14,130 nt of DNA, taken from an uncultured bacterium. Lineage in GTDB: Bacteria > Bacillota > Clostridia > Lachnospirales > Lachnospiraceae. Every line of letters begins with the position of its first letter. Within the stretch, counting starts at the first letter, position 1. The stretch is from positions 1 to 14,130 of the forward strand of contig CAJMQE010000094.1 in the NCBI GenBank assembly GCA_905215405.1. The letters are read 5' to 3'. Shown piece by piece: positions 7,327 to 14,078 of this stretch. Under the pieces are notes generated by a model that worked only from the letters and a program-made list of their open reading frames with translations, ran no database searches and was not told where the DNA came from. The translations under genes were made by a program, and so were the position numbers.

Positions 7327-8868
7327 GTGGAAAGAGAATTAGTATTAGTTCTTGATTTTGGTGGTCAGTATAACCAGCTTATCGCCAGAAGAGTCAGAGA
7401 GTGTAACGTATATTGTGAAGTTATTCCTTATACAACTCCATTGGACAAAATAAAAGAAAAAAATCCAAAGGGTATTATATTTACAGGTGGACCAGCGAGC
7501 GTGTATAAAGAAGAGTCCCCAAGCTATGAAAAAGCAATATTTGAAGCAGGAATTCCTATCCTTGGTATCTGTTATGGCTCACAGCTTATGGCACACAAAC
7601 TCGGTGGTAAGGTAGAAACAGCACCTGTCAGCGAATATGGTAAAACAGAAGTTGATACAGATTCATCATCTGTTATCTTCAAGGGTGTAAGCAAGAAGAC
7701 AGTTACATGGATGAGCCACACGGATTATATCGCAGAAGCACCAGCTGGCTTTAAAGTAACAGCACATACACCTGTATGCCCTGTTGCAGCTATGGAAAAT
7801 GATGCTGAAAAATTATATGCAGTACAGTTCCATCCAGAAGTTATGCATACACAGGAAGGTAAGAAGATGCTTCATAACTTCTTATTCGACGTATGTAAAT
7901 GTGCAGGCGACTGGAAGATGGATTCATTTGTAGAAACTACGATCAAGAATCTGAAAGAAAAGATCGGTGATGGTAAAGTATTATGTGCTCTTTCTGGTGG
8001 CGTTGATTCCTCAGTTGCAGCAGTTATGCTTGCAAAAGCAGTCGGTAAACAGCTGACATGTGTATTTGTTGACCATGGTCTTTTAAGAAAGAACGAAGGT
8101 GATGAAGTAGAAGCTGTATTCGGTCCAGAAGGTCCATATGACCTCAACTTTATCCGTGTTAACGCACAGGACAGATTCTATGAAAAGCTTGCAAATGTAG
8201 AAGAACCTGAAAAGAAGAGAAAGATCATCGGTGAAGAATTTATCCGTGTATTCGAAGAAGAAGCTAAGAAGATCGGTAAAGTAGATTACCTTGTACAGGG
8301 AACAATTTACCCAGATGTTATCGAATCAGGTCTTGGTAAATCAGCAGTCATCAAATCTCACCACAACGTTGGCGGACTTCCTGACTATGTTGATTTCAAG
8401 GAAATCGTGGAACCACTCCGTGACCTTTTCAAAGATGAAGTACGTAAAGCCGGTCGTGAACTTGGTATTCCAGAATACCTGGTAAGCCGTCAGCCATTCC
8501 CAGGCCCAGGCCTTGGTATCCGTATCATTGGTGCTGTAACAGCTGAAAAAGTAAGAATCGTTCAGGATGCAGATGCCATTTATCGTGAAGAAATTGCAAA
8601 AGCAGGCGTTGACAAAGACCTCGGTCAGTATTTCGCAGCCCTGACTAACATGCGTTCCGTAGGTGTTATGGGTGATGAAAGAACTTATGATTATGCAATC
8701 GCTCTGCGAGCAGTAAACACAAGTGATTTCATGACAGCAGAAGCTGCCCAGATCCCATGGGAAGTACTTTCTAAAGTAACATCAAGAATTGTAAATGAAG
8801 TAAAAGGGGTAAACCGTGTAATGTATGATTGTACGGGTAAACCACCAGCTACTATTGAGTTTGAGTAA
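7327..8868 (+). CDS. guaA: GMP synthase (glutamine-hydrolysing)
   Basis: Cytosolic GMP synthase, which converts XMP to GMP using ATP and glutamine in purine synthesis. It has 513 residues from GTG 7327. The class I glutamine amidotransferase domain has the nucleophile C82 in G-I-C-Y-G-S and the rest of the triad at H169 and E171 in F-H-P-E-V. The ATP pyrophosphatase P-loop is S-G-G-V-D-S-S at 223-229. The C-terminal dimerisation domain ends D-C-T-G-K-P-P-A-T-I-E-F-E. GTG 7327 is chosen over an in-frame TTG at 7258 because AGGAGG (7314-7319) lies 7 bases before it and the protein then starts M-E-R-E-L-V-L, as is usual. The gene is intact through its last codon, yet foreign DNA follows directly, which fits its 3' end being an integration site that is preserved on insertion. 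Confidence 0.98.
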   Translation: MERELVLVLDFGGQYNQLIARRVRECNVYCEVIPYTTPLDKIKEKNPKGIIFTGGPASVYKEESPSYEKAIFEAGIPILGICYGSQLMAHKLGGKVETAPVSEYGKTEVDTDSSSVIFKGVSKKTVTWMSHTDYIAEAPAGFKVTAHTPVCPVAAMENDAEKLYAVQFHPEVMHTQEGKKMLHNFLFDVCKCAGDWKMDSFVETTIKNLKEKIGDGKVLCALSGGVDSSVAAVMLAKAVGKQLTCVFVDHGLLRKNEGDEVEAVFGPEGPYDLNFIRVNAQDRFYEKLANVEEPEKKRKIIGEEFIRVFEEEAKKIGKVDYLVQGTIYPDVIESGLGKSAVIKSHHNVGGLPDYVDFKEIVEPLRDLFKDEVRKAGRELGIPEYLVSRQPFPGPGLGIRIIGAVTAEKVRIVQDADAIYREEIAKAGVDKDLGQYFAALTNMRSVGVMGDERTYDYAIALRAVNTSDFMTAEAAQIPWEVLSKVTSRIVNEVKGVNRVMYDCTGKPPATIEFE

Positions 8869-8873
8869 AAAAC

Positions 8874-8916
8874 AAAGCCCCAAGAATGGCGTATTTACGC
8901 GGCTCTTGGGGCTTTT
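8874..8916. terminator. Bidirectional terminator between guaA and the AIPR gene
   Basis: AAAGCCCCAAGA (8874-8885) pairs with TCTTGGGGCTTT (8904-8915), with an inner GCGT/ACGC pairing at 8889-8900. T-rich tails occur on both strands (TTTTCTTT on plus, TTTGTTTTTT on minus), so it can end guaA and the convergent AIPR gene. Whether it belongs to the host or to the element cannot be told here. Confidence 0.9.
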
Positions 8917-8926
8917 CTTTGGGGTG

Positions 8927-8948
8927 TGATACCTTTTTGATACCTATT
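8927..8948 (+). repeat. 11-bp direct repeat TGATACC at the element's left end
   Basis: TGATACCTTTT (8927-8937) is followed at once by TGATACCTATT (8938-8948). The second copy overlaps the stop codon of the AIPR gene. Short tandem repeats like this beside an attachment site are often integrase arm-type binding sites. The 11-mer TGATACCTATT occurs again in inverted orientation at 11265-11275. The role is inferred. Confidence 0.45.
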
Positions 8949-10146
8949 TTCTGGAATGTAAAAGTTTTCTTAAACTTTGTGTTTCAACAATACGATAATT
9001 GGACAACCAGAGTTGCTTATCCTTGCCGGCAAGTTGAGGATTTCCATATGACTCGAAAGTGTTTTGAGCAAGGCTGGCTCCGATTTCTTCCCATATTTCT
9101 ATTGGATTGAACAACCAAGAAACCTTTTGTGTAGTTTCATCATATTGCAGCAATGTTCTAAAAGCACCAAAAATAGGATAAATGTATCCACTTGATATAT
9201 TGTAGCTAATACATTTTTTAACAAATGTGGTCTCCTTTTTTGGGTCTAAACTTTCGATTCCGCGAACACTACCGAAACGAGGATTTATACCTAAAGCTTT
9301 TTTATATGCATTGTACATAGTAGGGAGTTCTTGTTCTATAGTATCAAATAATTCAATAAGCAAAGGAAGTTGTTCGGTTAAAGCTTTATAAAAAGGAGTA
9401 TTGTAAGCTGATTTATATCGTTTGAATACTTGTGCCTTTCCAGAGTAGCTTTGAACAGGAGCAGAATTATCATCAGGAAACTTGTCAATATCAAAGGCAT
9501 ACATCAAACGAAGAAGTTCCGAAACACTAATAGGCTTATCTTCATTATCTTTATAAGCAATCTCGTCGGAATAACATTCGTTTGCAATTATCTGCTGGAT
9601 AAATTCAAATTTGTCATCTAAATTAAATAATGCGATATCAGATACTTGCACAGAAGTATTTCTGGCATCAGAAAGTCTAGTAATATTTTGTACGCTAGTA
9701 ATAACCTCTACGCGTACATATTTTTCTATACTTTCTGGTATGGAGTCTCTTTTTTGAATAATTGCAGTATATGTATGACCACCATCTAATATACCGTATT
9801 GGAATTTGTCTGCATCTGAATCTTGATTTCCTAAGTCAATTGTAACCTCAGAAGCGCTTGTATCAAATGATAAGCTTTTTGCCGAAAGAACAATCCCGCG
9901 ATTGTTTATGTAAAAATCTGTTTCGGGTTCAGTTACAGCATTAATAAGGTTTTTTGCTACATTGGTAGTCATTTTTGGTTCTCTTGGATTAACATCTAAA
10001 GGAATATCTGTAGGGATATCTTTCATATTAACTAATAGATAGTGTAGAGTTTCCAAGGTGCTTTCTTCCTTATCATTCTTCCTAGCGTAAGGGGAAGTTA
10101 AGGTGCGTAAAGAGTGGACTTTGAAAGTAAATTTTGTGTTGTTCAT
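8944..10146 (-). CDS. AIPR-family protein (abortive infection / phage resistance type)
   Basis: A 400-residue cytoplasmic protein with no signal or membrane segment. It resembles the AIPR family (PF10592): an F-Y-I-N-N-R-G-I segment at 78-85, I-L-D-G-G-H-T-Y at 119-126, then an A-R-N-T-S-V-Q-V block at 161-168 where the family usually has a T-N-x-Q-type motif. D-G-G-H-T also recalls the DGQHR motif of DndB- and ParB-like proteins. The family is linked to abortive-infection phage resistance, but its biochemistry is not established, so defence is an inference supported by the mobile context. It is short compared with many AIPR proteins as I recall them. The start at 10146 is fixed by AGGAGG (complement of 10154-10159) 7 bases upstream; an in-frame ATG at 10245 has no such site. 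It converges on guaA and diverges from the XRE gene. Confidence 0.8.
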   Translation of the reverse strand: MNNTKFTFKVHSLRTLTSPYARKNDKEESTLETLHYLLVNMKDIPTDIPLDVNPREPKMTTNVAKNLINAVTEPETDFYINNRGIVLSAKSLSFDTSASEVTIDLGNQDSDADKFQYGILDGGHTYTAIIQKRDSIPESIEKYVRVEVITSVQNITRLSDARNTSVQVSDIALFNLDDKFEFIQQIIANECYSDEIAYKDNEDKPISVSELLRLMYAFDIDKFPDDNSAPVQSYSGKAQVFKRYKSAYNTPFYKALTEQLPLLIELFDTIEQELPTMYNAYKKALGINPRFGSVRGIESLDPKKETTFVKKCISYNISSGYIYPIFGAFRTLLQYDETTQKVSWLFNPIEIWEEIGASLAQNTFESYGNPQLAGKDKQLWLSNYRIVETQSLRKLLHSRK

Positions 10147-10201
10147 AATTGAACCTCCTATAATTTTTTTACTCGAAAGCTTTTGCTTTGAGCATAGTTG
10201 T

Positions 10202-10230
10202 ATTATAATATTAAATAAACAAAAAAACAA
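10202..10230 (-). promoter_or_regulatory. Promoter of the AIPR gene
   Basis: On the minus strand, TTGTTT (10230-10225), 17 bp, and TATAAT (10207-10202). The start would be near 10195, about 50 bases before the AIPR start. TATTATAATA at 10201-10210 is near-symmetrical and also gives a plus-strand TATAAT (10204-10209), which may serve the XRE gene, although no good plus-strand -35 is seen. Confidence 0.5.
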
Positions 10231-10245
10231 TGCACCATGGTGCAT
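10230..10245. promoter_or_regulatory. Perfect 16-bp palindrome, candidate operator
   Basis: ATGCACCATGGTGCAT is its own reverse complement over all 16 bases. It abuts the -35 of the AIPR promoter and lies 12 bases before the XRE start codon, within that gene's leader. A dimeric HTH regulator bound here could control both genes. The natural candidate is the XRE protein itself. Confidence 0.6.
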
Positions 10246-10257
10246 GCTTGGAGGACT

Positions 10258-10548
10258 ATGGCTGAGAAAAAGGAATATAATGCAAAATTAGTAGAAATAG
10301 GTAGGATGCTTGTGGATAAAAGGATAGCCTTGGGTAAGGAATACAAGAAACGAGAAGATTTTATAGACAATAGAAGTGAAGAGATATTTAATGGAGAATC
10401 ATGGATATCTCCTAGGCACCTTGCAAACGTAGAGTTAGGGAAAAATTGGATTAGTATAGAAAAACTAATTGTTTTAGCGTATGCATTAGAGGAAGATCCT
10501 GTTGACTTGTTTGAAGAAATAATAAAAATATATAACTCAACAGTATAG
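10258..10548 (+). CDS. Small XRE-family HTH regulator
   Basis: A 96-residue protein. The second half, S-P-R-H-L-A-N-V-E-L-G-K-N followed by S-I-E-K-L-I-V-L-A-Y-A-L-E-E-D-P-V-D-L-F, has the helix 3 to 5 pattern of the XRE/Cro DNA-binding fold. The first half holds helices 1-2 with an insertion (about residues 27-49). No second domain is present. ATG 10258 is chosen because GGAGG (10250-10254) precedes it, although the 3-base gap is short. The alternative ATG 10237 lies inside the palindrome and has no ribosome site. It diverges from the AIPR gene, so it may repress or time that gene. A toxin-antitoxin-like pairing is possible but untested. Confidence 0.75.
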   Translation: MAEKKEYNAKLVEIGRMLVDKRIALGKEYKKREDFIDNRSEEIFNGESWISPRHLANVELGKNWISIEKLIVLAYALEEDPVDLFEEIIKIYNSTV

Positions 10549-10564
10549 AAACTATCAACTAGAA

Positions 10565-10593
10565 AAGAAAGGATGTTAACGCCATCCTTTCTT
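10565..10593. terminator. Bidirectional terminator between the converging regulators
   Basis: AAGAAAGGATG (10565-10575) pairs perfectly with CATCCTTTCTT (10583-10593) around a 7-base loop. The minus-strand read continues into a T-rich run (TTTCTTTTC), so it suits the repressor gene best. On the plus strand the arm itself is T-rich but no T-run follows. The repressor's TAA stop is in the loop. Confidence 0.75.
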
Positions 10594-11127
10594 CGCCTCA
10601 CTCTTCCCACAATCATCACAAGTATCCGGCCAATTCAATTTCCATTCCAAATACTCATTTTCTGTTATCTCATTATTTGCCAGCTCCTGCTTTCGAATCA
10701 TCCATTCTCTCATGAATTCATCAACTAACCCATAATTAAACCACATACCAACTGGCGGTTCATCTGGCCAGTAATCATCATTGTCGTCATATTGGGCTAT
10801 CGCCTTTGTGGTGACTTTTTCTTTTTTATTACTACGGATAAGAGAAAAAAGATTGATTGCACCACGGTTATCTTCGTCCAGCCAGAAGAAAGTCTGCATA
10901 ATATCTTCTGCGCTTCCTGGAACTTCACTGACAAAGTTCAGGGGATTAATATCCATAGCCTTTGCCATATCTATAAGCATGTCTTTTTGAGGAACTCTGT
11001 AATCGCATTCGTATTGTGCAATACGATTTGCAGCTCCTTTTTCTTCTAAACCAACAGCAACTCCAAGTTCCTGCTGGGTCATTTTTCTGAGTTTTCGTAC
11101 AAATTTTATTTTTTTACCAATGGTCAT
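10576..11127 (-). CDS. Phage-type XRE repressor
   Basis: 183 residues. The N-terminal HTH (about 4-66) is a textbook Cro/CI fold, with M-T-Q-Q-E-L-G as helix 2 and N-R-I-A-Q-Y-E-C as the recognition region. The C-terminal part is acidic and aromatic and ends with a C-D-D-C pair. I do not recognise it, and no S24 peptidase Ser/Lys pair is evident, so RecA-driven self-cleavage is not predicted. No ImmA-type protease is encoded nearby. ATG 11127 has AAGGAG (complement of 11135-11140) with a 7-base gap. It diverges from the xis-int side with three palindromic operators between, the layout of a lysogeny-type switch. It probably keeps excision genes silent. Confidence 0.85.
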   Translation of the reverse strand: MTIGKKIKFVRKLRKMTQQELGVAVGLEEKGAANRIAQYECDYRVPQKDMLIDMAKAMDINPLNFVSEVPGSAEDIMQTFFWLDEDNRGAINLFSLIRSNKKEKVTTKAIAQYDDNDDYWPDEPPVGMWFNYGLVDEFMREWMIRKQELANNEITENEYLEWKLNWPDTCDDCGKSEAKKGWR

Positions 11128-11178
11128 AGTCTGTCTCCTTTACTGAAATTCGAATAAAAATGAAACCTTATAGGACTT

Positions 11179-11207
11179 ATTATATCTGATAAATGAGATA
11201 CAGTAAA
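11179..11207 (-). promoter_or_regulatory. Promoter of the repressor gene
   Basis: On the minus strand, TTTACT (11207-11202), 17 bp, and a perfect TATAAT (11184-11179). The start would be near 11172, giving a leader of about 45 bases. The first operator lies just upstream of the -35, where a bound repressor could activate its own promoter or leave it free. Confidence 0.65.
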
Positions 11208-11215
11208 TATAAATA

Positions 11216-11301
11216 TTCGCCTAGAGGCGAAAATGATATTGGCATTCGCCATGAGGCGAATTATAATAGGTATCACAACAGGACATTCGCCATGAAGCGA
11301 A
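11216..11301. promoter_or_regulatory. Three palindromic operators for the repressor
   Basis: O1 TTCGCCTAGAGGCGAA (11216-11231), O2 TTCGCCATGAGGCGAA (11245-11260) and O3 TTCGCCATGAAGCGAA (11286-11301) share TTCGCC-N4-GGCGAA arms. O3 has one mismatch, and O2 has an extra outer A-T pair. Centres are 29 and 41 bp apart, close to three and four helical turns. They lie between the divergent repressor and xis-int directions. Binding by the 183-residue repressor is inferred from position and symmetry. Confidence 0.9.
11239..11267 (+). promoter_or_regulatory. Rightward promoter of the excision/integration side
   Basis: TTGGCA (11239-11244), a 17-bp spacer and a perfect TATAAT (11262-11267). The spacer is filled by operator O2, so repressor binding would block polymerase. 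The start would be near 11274, with O3 centred about 20 bases downstream. The transcript would run through a leader of about 350 bases into xis and int. Confidence 0.8.
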
Positions 11302-11468
11302 CACTAATACAACTGAATGAGCGGTACCATATGTTAACAGACATTTGCCAAGACCTTCTGATAAGGAAGCGAGCGATGATGACACTCCCAGAACTGGCGG
11401 GAATATCTCACACAAGAGCAGGCCCGGGGCGCATAGCCGAGGTTGATCGAAACATCAACAGCATATGA
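11292..11468 (+). CDS. Possible small ORF in the xis leader, 58 residues
   Basis: ATG 11292 to TGA 11468 is open and would be the first frame on the rightward transcript. The frame also extends upstream to 11193, but that part crosses both promoters and operators, so it would not be the start. The product begins M-K-R-T-L-I-Q-L-N-E-R-Y-H, is basic, and is probably helical in its first half. No ribosome-binding site is seen, since the ATG lies inside O3. I do not recognise it. It could be a small regulator of the element or simply open sequence in a structured leader. Confidence 0.3.
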   Translation: MKRTLIQLNERYHMLTDICQDLLIRKRAMMTLPELAGISHTRAGPGRIAEVDRNINSI

Positions 11469-11487
11469 ATACACAGAACGCCAACGA

Positions 11488-11584
11488 TTTTCCAAACAGG
11501 AAAACCGTAGCTATAACGTGAGTTATAGCACCTAATCTTGCTGCAATAGTCCAAACAATAGTTGAGCGGCCGGGGTGGTTCCCC
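11488..11584 (+). other. Structured leader upstream of xis
   Basis: Three hairpins follow one another. TTTTCC/GGAAAA occupies 11488-11504. GCTATAAC/GTTATAGC occupies 11510-11529 with a GTGA (GNRA-type) tetraloop. GGGG/CCCC occupies 11572-11584. Between the second and third are direct repeats CAATAGT (11544-11550 and 11556-11562). No open reading frame or T-run explains them. They may be a cis-acting RNA or protein-binding sites for Xis; both readings are inference. Confidence 0.5.
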
Positions 11585-11630
11585 AGGTCCCTAGTTAGAT
11601 TTTATAATTTTTTACAAAGGAGGTGGACGG

Positions 11631-11819
11631 ATGGAAGGAGCAATCTATATTACAGCAGCTGAGATGGCAGAAATGCTTGGCATTTCAAAACCGTATGCGT
11701 ATAAACTCATCAAACAGATGAATGAAGAACTTGACGCAAAAGGTTTTATTACCATTCCTGGCAAAGTAGCAACTAAGTATTTTGAAGAGAAGTTTTACGG
11801 AGTAAGAGTAACAGCGTAA
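11631..11819 (+). CDS. Excisionase-like HTH protein
   Basis: 62 residues, with a winged-helix or MerR-like HTH of the type found in small excisionases: Y-I-T-A-A-E-M-A-E-M-L-G-I-S-K-P-Y-A-Y-K-L at about 6-26, then a short wing and a K-Y-F-E-E-K-F-Y-G end. An excellent ribosome site, AAAGGAGGTG (11616-11625), precedes ATG 11631. The integrase begins 15 bases after its stop, so the two are surely co-transcribed. It would bend DNA at the attachment sites and bias the integrase toward excision. A role as a transcription factor is possible, but the placement favours excisionase. Confidence 0.8.
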   Translation: MEGAIYITAAEMAEMLGISKPYAYKLIKQMNEELDAKGFITIPGKVATKYFEEKFYGVRVTA

Positions 11820-11834
11820 CGAAAGGAGAAATGG

Positions 11835-12782
11835 ATGGCAGCATATAAAGACGAGGAGCGAGGCACATGGTATGTCTCGTTCCATTATTATGATTGGACT
11901 GGCAAGAATAAGCGCAAGTTGAAGCGTGGGTTCAAGACCAGAAGAGAAGCATTAGAGTGGGAACAGCATTTTCGTATGAAGGAAGAAGCTAATTTGGAAA
12001 TGACTTTTGATGACTTTGTAGAAGCCTATACAAGAGATATGAAACCCAAATTAAAGGAAAATACTTGGAATACGAAAGAGGCGGTTGTTAACAGCAAGAT
12101 ACTCCCTTATTTTAAGGACAAGAAAATGAAGGATATCAAGCCGACGGATATTATTCAGTGGCAGAATCAGATGATTAAGCTTAAAAATCCGCAGGGAGCA
12201 TTATTTAAACCAACGTATCTGAAGACAATTCAATCGGAGTTGAGCGCATTATTTAATCATGCAGTACGATTTTATGAATTGAAAGAGAATCCTGTAGTGA
12301 AGGCTGGACCATTGGGAAAAGGGAAAGCAGACGAAATGCTCTTTTGGACAAAAGAAGAGTATTTGAAATTTATCGAGCAGGTAAAGGACAAGCCGGTTTC
12401 CTATTATGCGTTTCAGATTCTCTATTGGTGTGGTCTTCGAATGGGAGAATTACTGGCACTAACACCAGCAGATATTGATATTCCAAAGAGCATGATTCAT
12501 ATTACAAAATCCTATCAGCGAATCAGGGGTAAGGATGTAATTACAGATCCAAAGACTCCAAAGAGTAAACGTGATGTAGTGATTCCTGATTTTTTACGAG
12601 ATGAATTGCAGGATTATATGAGTCGGTTATATGGAATTACCAAGAAAGATAGGTTGTTTCATATTACAAAAACATATTTGCATCATGAAATGGATCGTGG
12701 GGCTAAGAAAGCAGGAGTGCAGAGAATTAGAATCCATGACCTACGTCACAGCCATGTATGCCGTTCATTAGGATATTTCTAG
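11835..12782 (+). pseudogene. Tyrosine integrase, C-terminus lost
   Basis: Site-specific recombinase of the phage/Tn916 integrase type, which would have moved this element. It has an N-terminal arm-binding domain (about 1-50), a core-binding SAM-like domain (about 55-160) and a catalytic domain from about 170. R202 is in G-L-R-M-G-E, a Lys of the beta-hairpin is near 240, and H301 and R304 are in H-D-L-R-H-S-H. After residue 308 the sequence stops resembling the family and ends at TAG 12782. The second His/Trp and the nucleophilic Tyr are missing, and some 70 residues are absent relative to usual lengths. No other frame restores them. AAAGGAG (11822-11828) precedes ATG 11835. It should be unable to cut DNA. 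Confidence 0.9.
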
Positions 12783-12808
12783 GACAGCCGATTATTCGGC
12801 TGTCTTTT
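12783..12808 (+). terminator. Hairpin at the integrase/recombinase junction
   Basis: GACAGCCGA (12783-12791) pairs perfectly with TCGGCTGTC (12796-12804) around the loop TTAT, followed on the plus strand by TTTT (12805-12808). It would end rightward transcription from xis-int. On the minus strand no T-run follows. The recombinase's TAA stop (12794-12792) is in the loop. Confidence 0.65.
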
Positions 12809-14078
12809 GGAGTTCTAAGGCTTCTCTTTCAGTCTTTTCTTTTTCGTACTTGCGGCGCATATAATTGCGATTCCAAGCACGTTTCTTGCGTTTCTTTTCT
12901 TCTTCCTTGAATTCCTCAGGAGTTACTTCTTTCATTGGGGCATCCAGTTTTCCAACATACTTTAGATAAATGTCAATCTGTTGCATACGCACACCAGAGG
13001 ACTTATCTGCTTCGTGTACTACAATTTTTTCGACAAATTCATGAAGCATAGGAGTAGTCAGTTCGGCGAAGTCTGTATATTTGTGTACCAGTTCAATGAA
13101 TTTATCTACTCGATTGGAATCTTCTTCGTAGGAAATTAATTCATTTTTTAGGCAAACTACAGATTCTTCTAAATATGTCTGCTCTTTTTCATATTCTTCT
13201 AAGAGCATTTCAAATCGTTTGTCTGACAATTTCCCTTTGACATTATCCTCATAAATCTTCTTCATGAGCTGATTCAGTTCAAGGATTCTCTTTTCTTCTC
13301 TGGAAAGACGTTTCTGCAAGAGTTTGGCGGAATCTGCACGCTGGATTTCCGAAGCATTACGCACTTTTGCAATAAATGCATCTTCATGCTCTAGCACGAA
13401 TCCACAAGTAGCCTTAATCGTTTCTAAAATCAATTCTCTGACTACATCGGTACGAACGTGGTGTTGTGAGCATCTATTCACGAAATTCGTCTTATTAAGG
13501 CTGTAAGTGGAGCAATGGTAGTTATCCTGTGCATTGGTGTATTTTCCAGTTGGATTTCCATCAGCATCTTTTTTCTCATATCCACCAGTTCTGTGATTAT
13601 ACATTTTAGCACCACAGTCTGAACAATACATAAGACCAGTAAGAGGATTTACATAACCACGTTTACAAGGCTGTCGTTTAGTTTTACGAATCTGTTGAAC
13701 CATGTTCCAAGTATCTTCGTCAACAATAGCATCCTGCGTGTTTTCAAAGATAACCCAATCCTTAGGATTGACTTTCTTCGAGAGTTTATCCTTATAGGAT
13801 TCCTTGTAATTACGGAAATTAACGGTATGCCCCATATATTCCTGCTTTTTTACCATGTCAGTGATAGTGCTTGCAGTCCAGGTATATGGTTTTGACATAT
13901 CACAAGAACCTCTGCAACTGCCAAGTCCACGCATAGCGAGATAATAAGATGGACGTTCTACTTTTTCAGAAGTAAGAAGTCTTGCAATCTGGGACGGTCC
14001 AAGACCTTCCACAATCAATTGATAGATACGTCTTACAGTAACCGCAGCTTCTTCGTCAATGATCCAGTGACTGGAATC
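12792..14078 (-). pseudogene. Large serine recombinase remnant, catalytic domain missing
   Basis: Open for 428 codons, from just inside a TGA (14081-14079) to TAA (12794-12792). It begins in the recombinase domain with H-W-I-I-D-E-E-A-A-V-T-V-R-R-I-Y (from about residue 4). A zinc ribbon follows with C152, C155, C189 and C203, then a long charged coiled coil (about 230-310). A DUF4368-like C-terminus is centred on E-F-V-E-K-I-V-V-H-E. This is the TnpX/TndX type found on mobilisable and conjugative transposons. The whole N-terminal resolvase domain with the catalytic Ser is absent; the sequence before residue 1 is unrelated. A TTG (14018) could start a shorter protein, but that would still lack the catalytic domain. 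Its 3' end abuts the broken integrase. Confidence 0.9.

Larger units (their letters stand above)
8917..12760. mobile_element. Small integrated element at the guaA 3' end, with defence-like cargo
   Basis: Between guaA and a broken integrase lie, in order, an AIPR-family gene, a divergent XRE regulator, a phage-type repressor, an operator region, an excisionase-like gene and a tyrosine integrase. The content and the guaA site together indicate an integrative element. The left boundary is approximate: it could fall in the end of guaA, in the terminator, or at the TGATACC repeats (8927-8944). The right boundary is lost because the integrase is cut near 12757. No copy of the guaA end is visible further right, so no attachment repeat can be defined. 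I see no replication, conjugation or phage structural genes. Confidence 0.75.

Noticed and set aside
8886..9110. Plus-strand open frame after guaA
   Set aside because: It begins inside the terminator hairpin and is antisense to the AIPR gene; the product is low-complexity and hydrophobic.
10147..10245. N-terminal extension of the AIPR protein
   Set aside because: The in-frame ATG at 10245 lies in the palindrome upstream of the likely transcription start, and a perfect AGGAGG marks 10146 instead.
10203..10619. Minus-strand open frame overlapping the XRE gene
   Set aside because: It is antisense to a recognisable HTH gene, has no family resemblance, and is a shadow of AT-rich sequence.
11193..11291. 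Upstream extension of the 11292-11468 frame
   Set aside because: It crosses the repressor promoter, two operators and the rightward promoter, so it would not be on the rightward transcript, and it has no ribosome site.
11603..11608. Second promoter directly before xis (TATAAT)
   Set aside because: No acceptable -35 lies 16-18 bp upstream, and transcription would start inside the ribosome-binding site.
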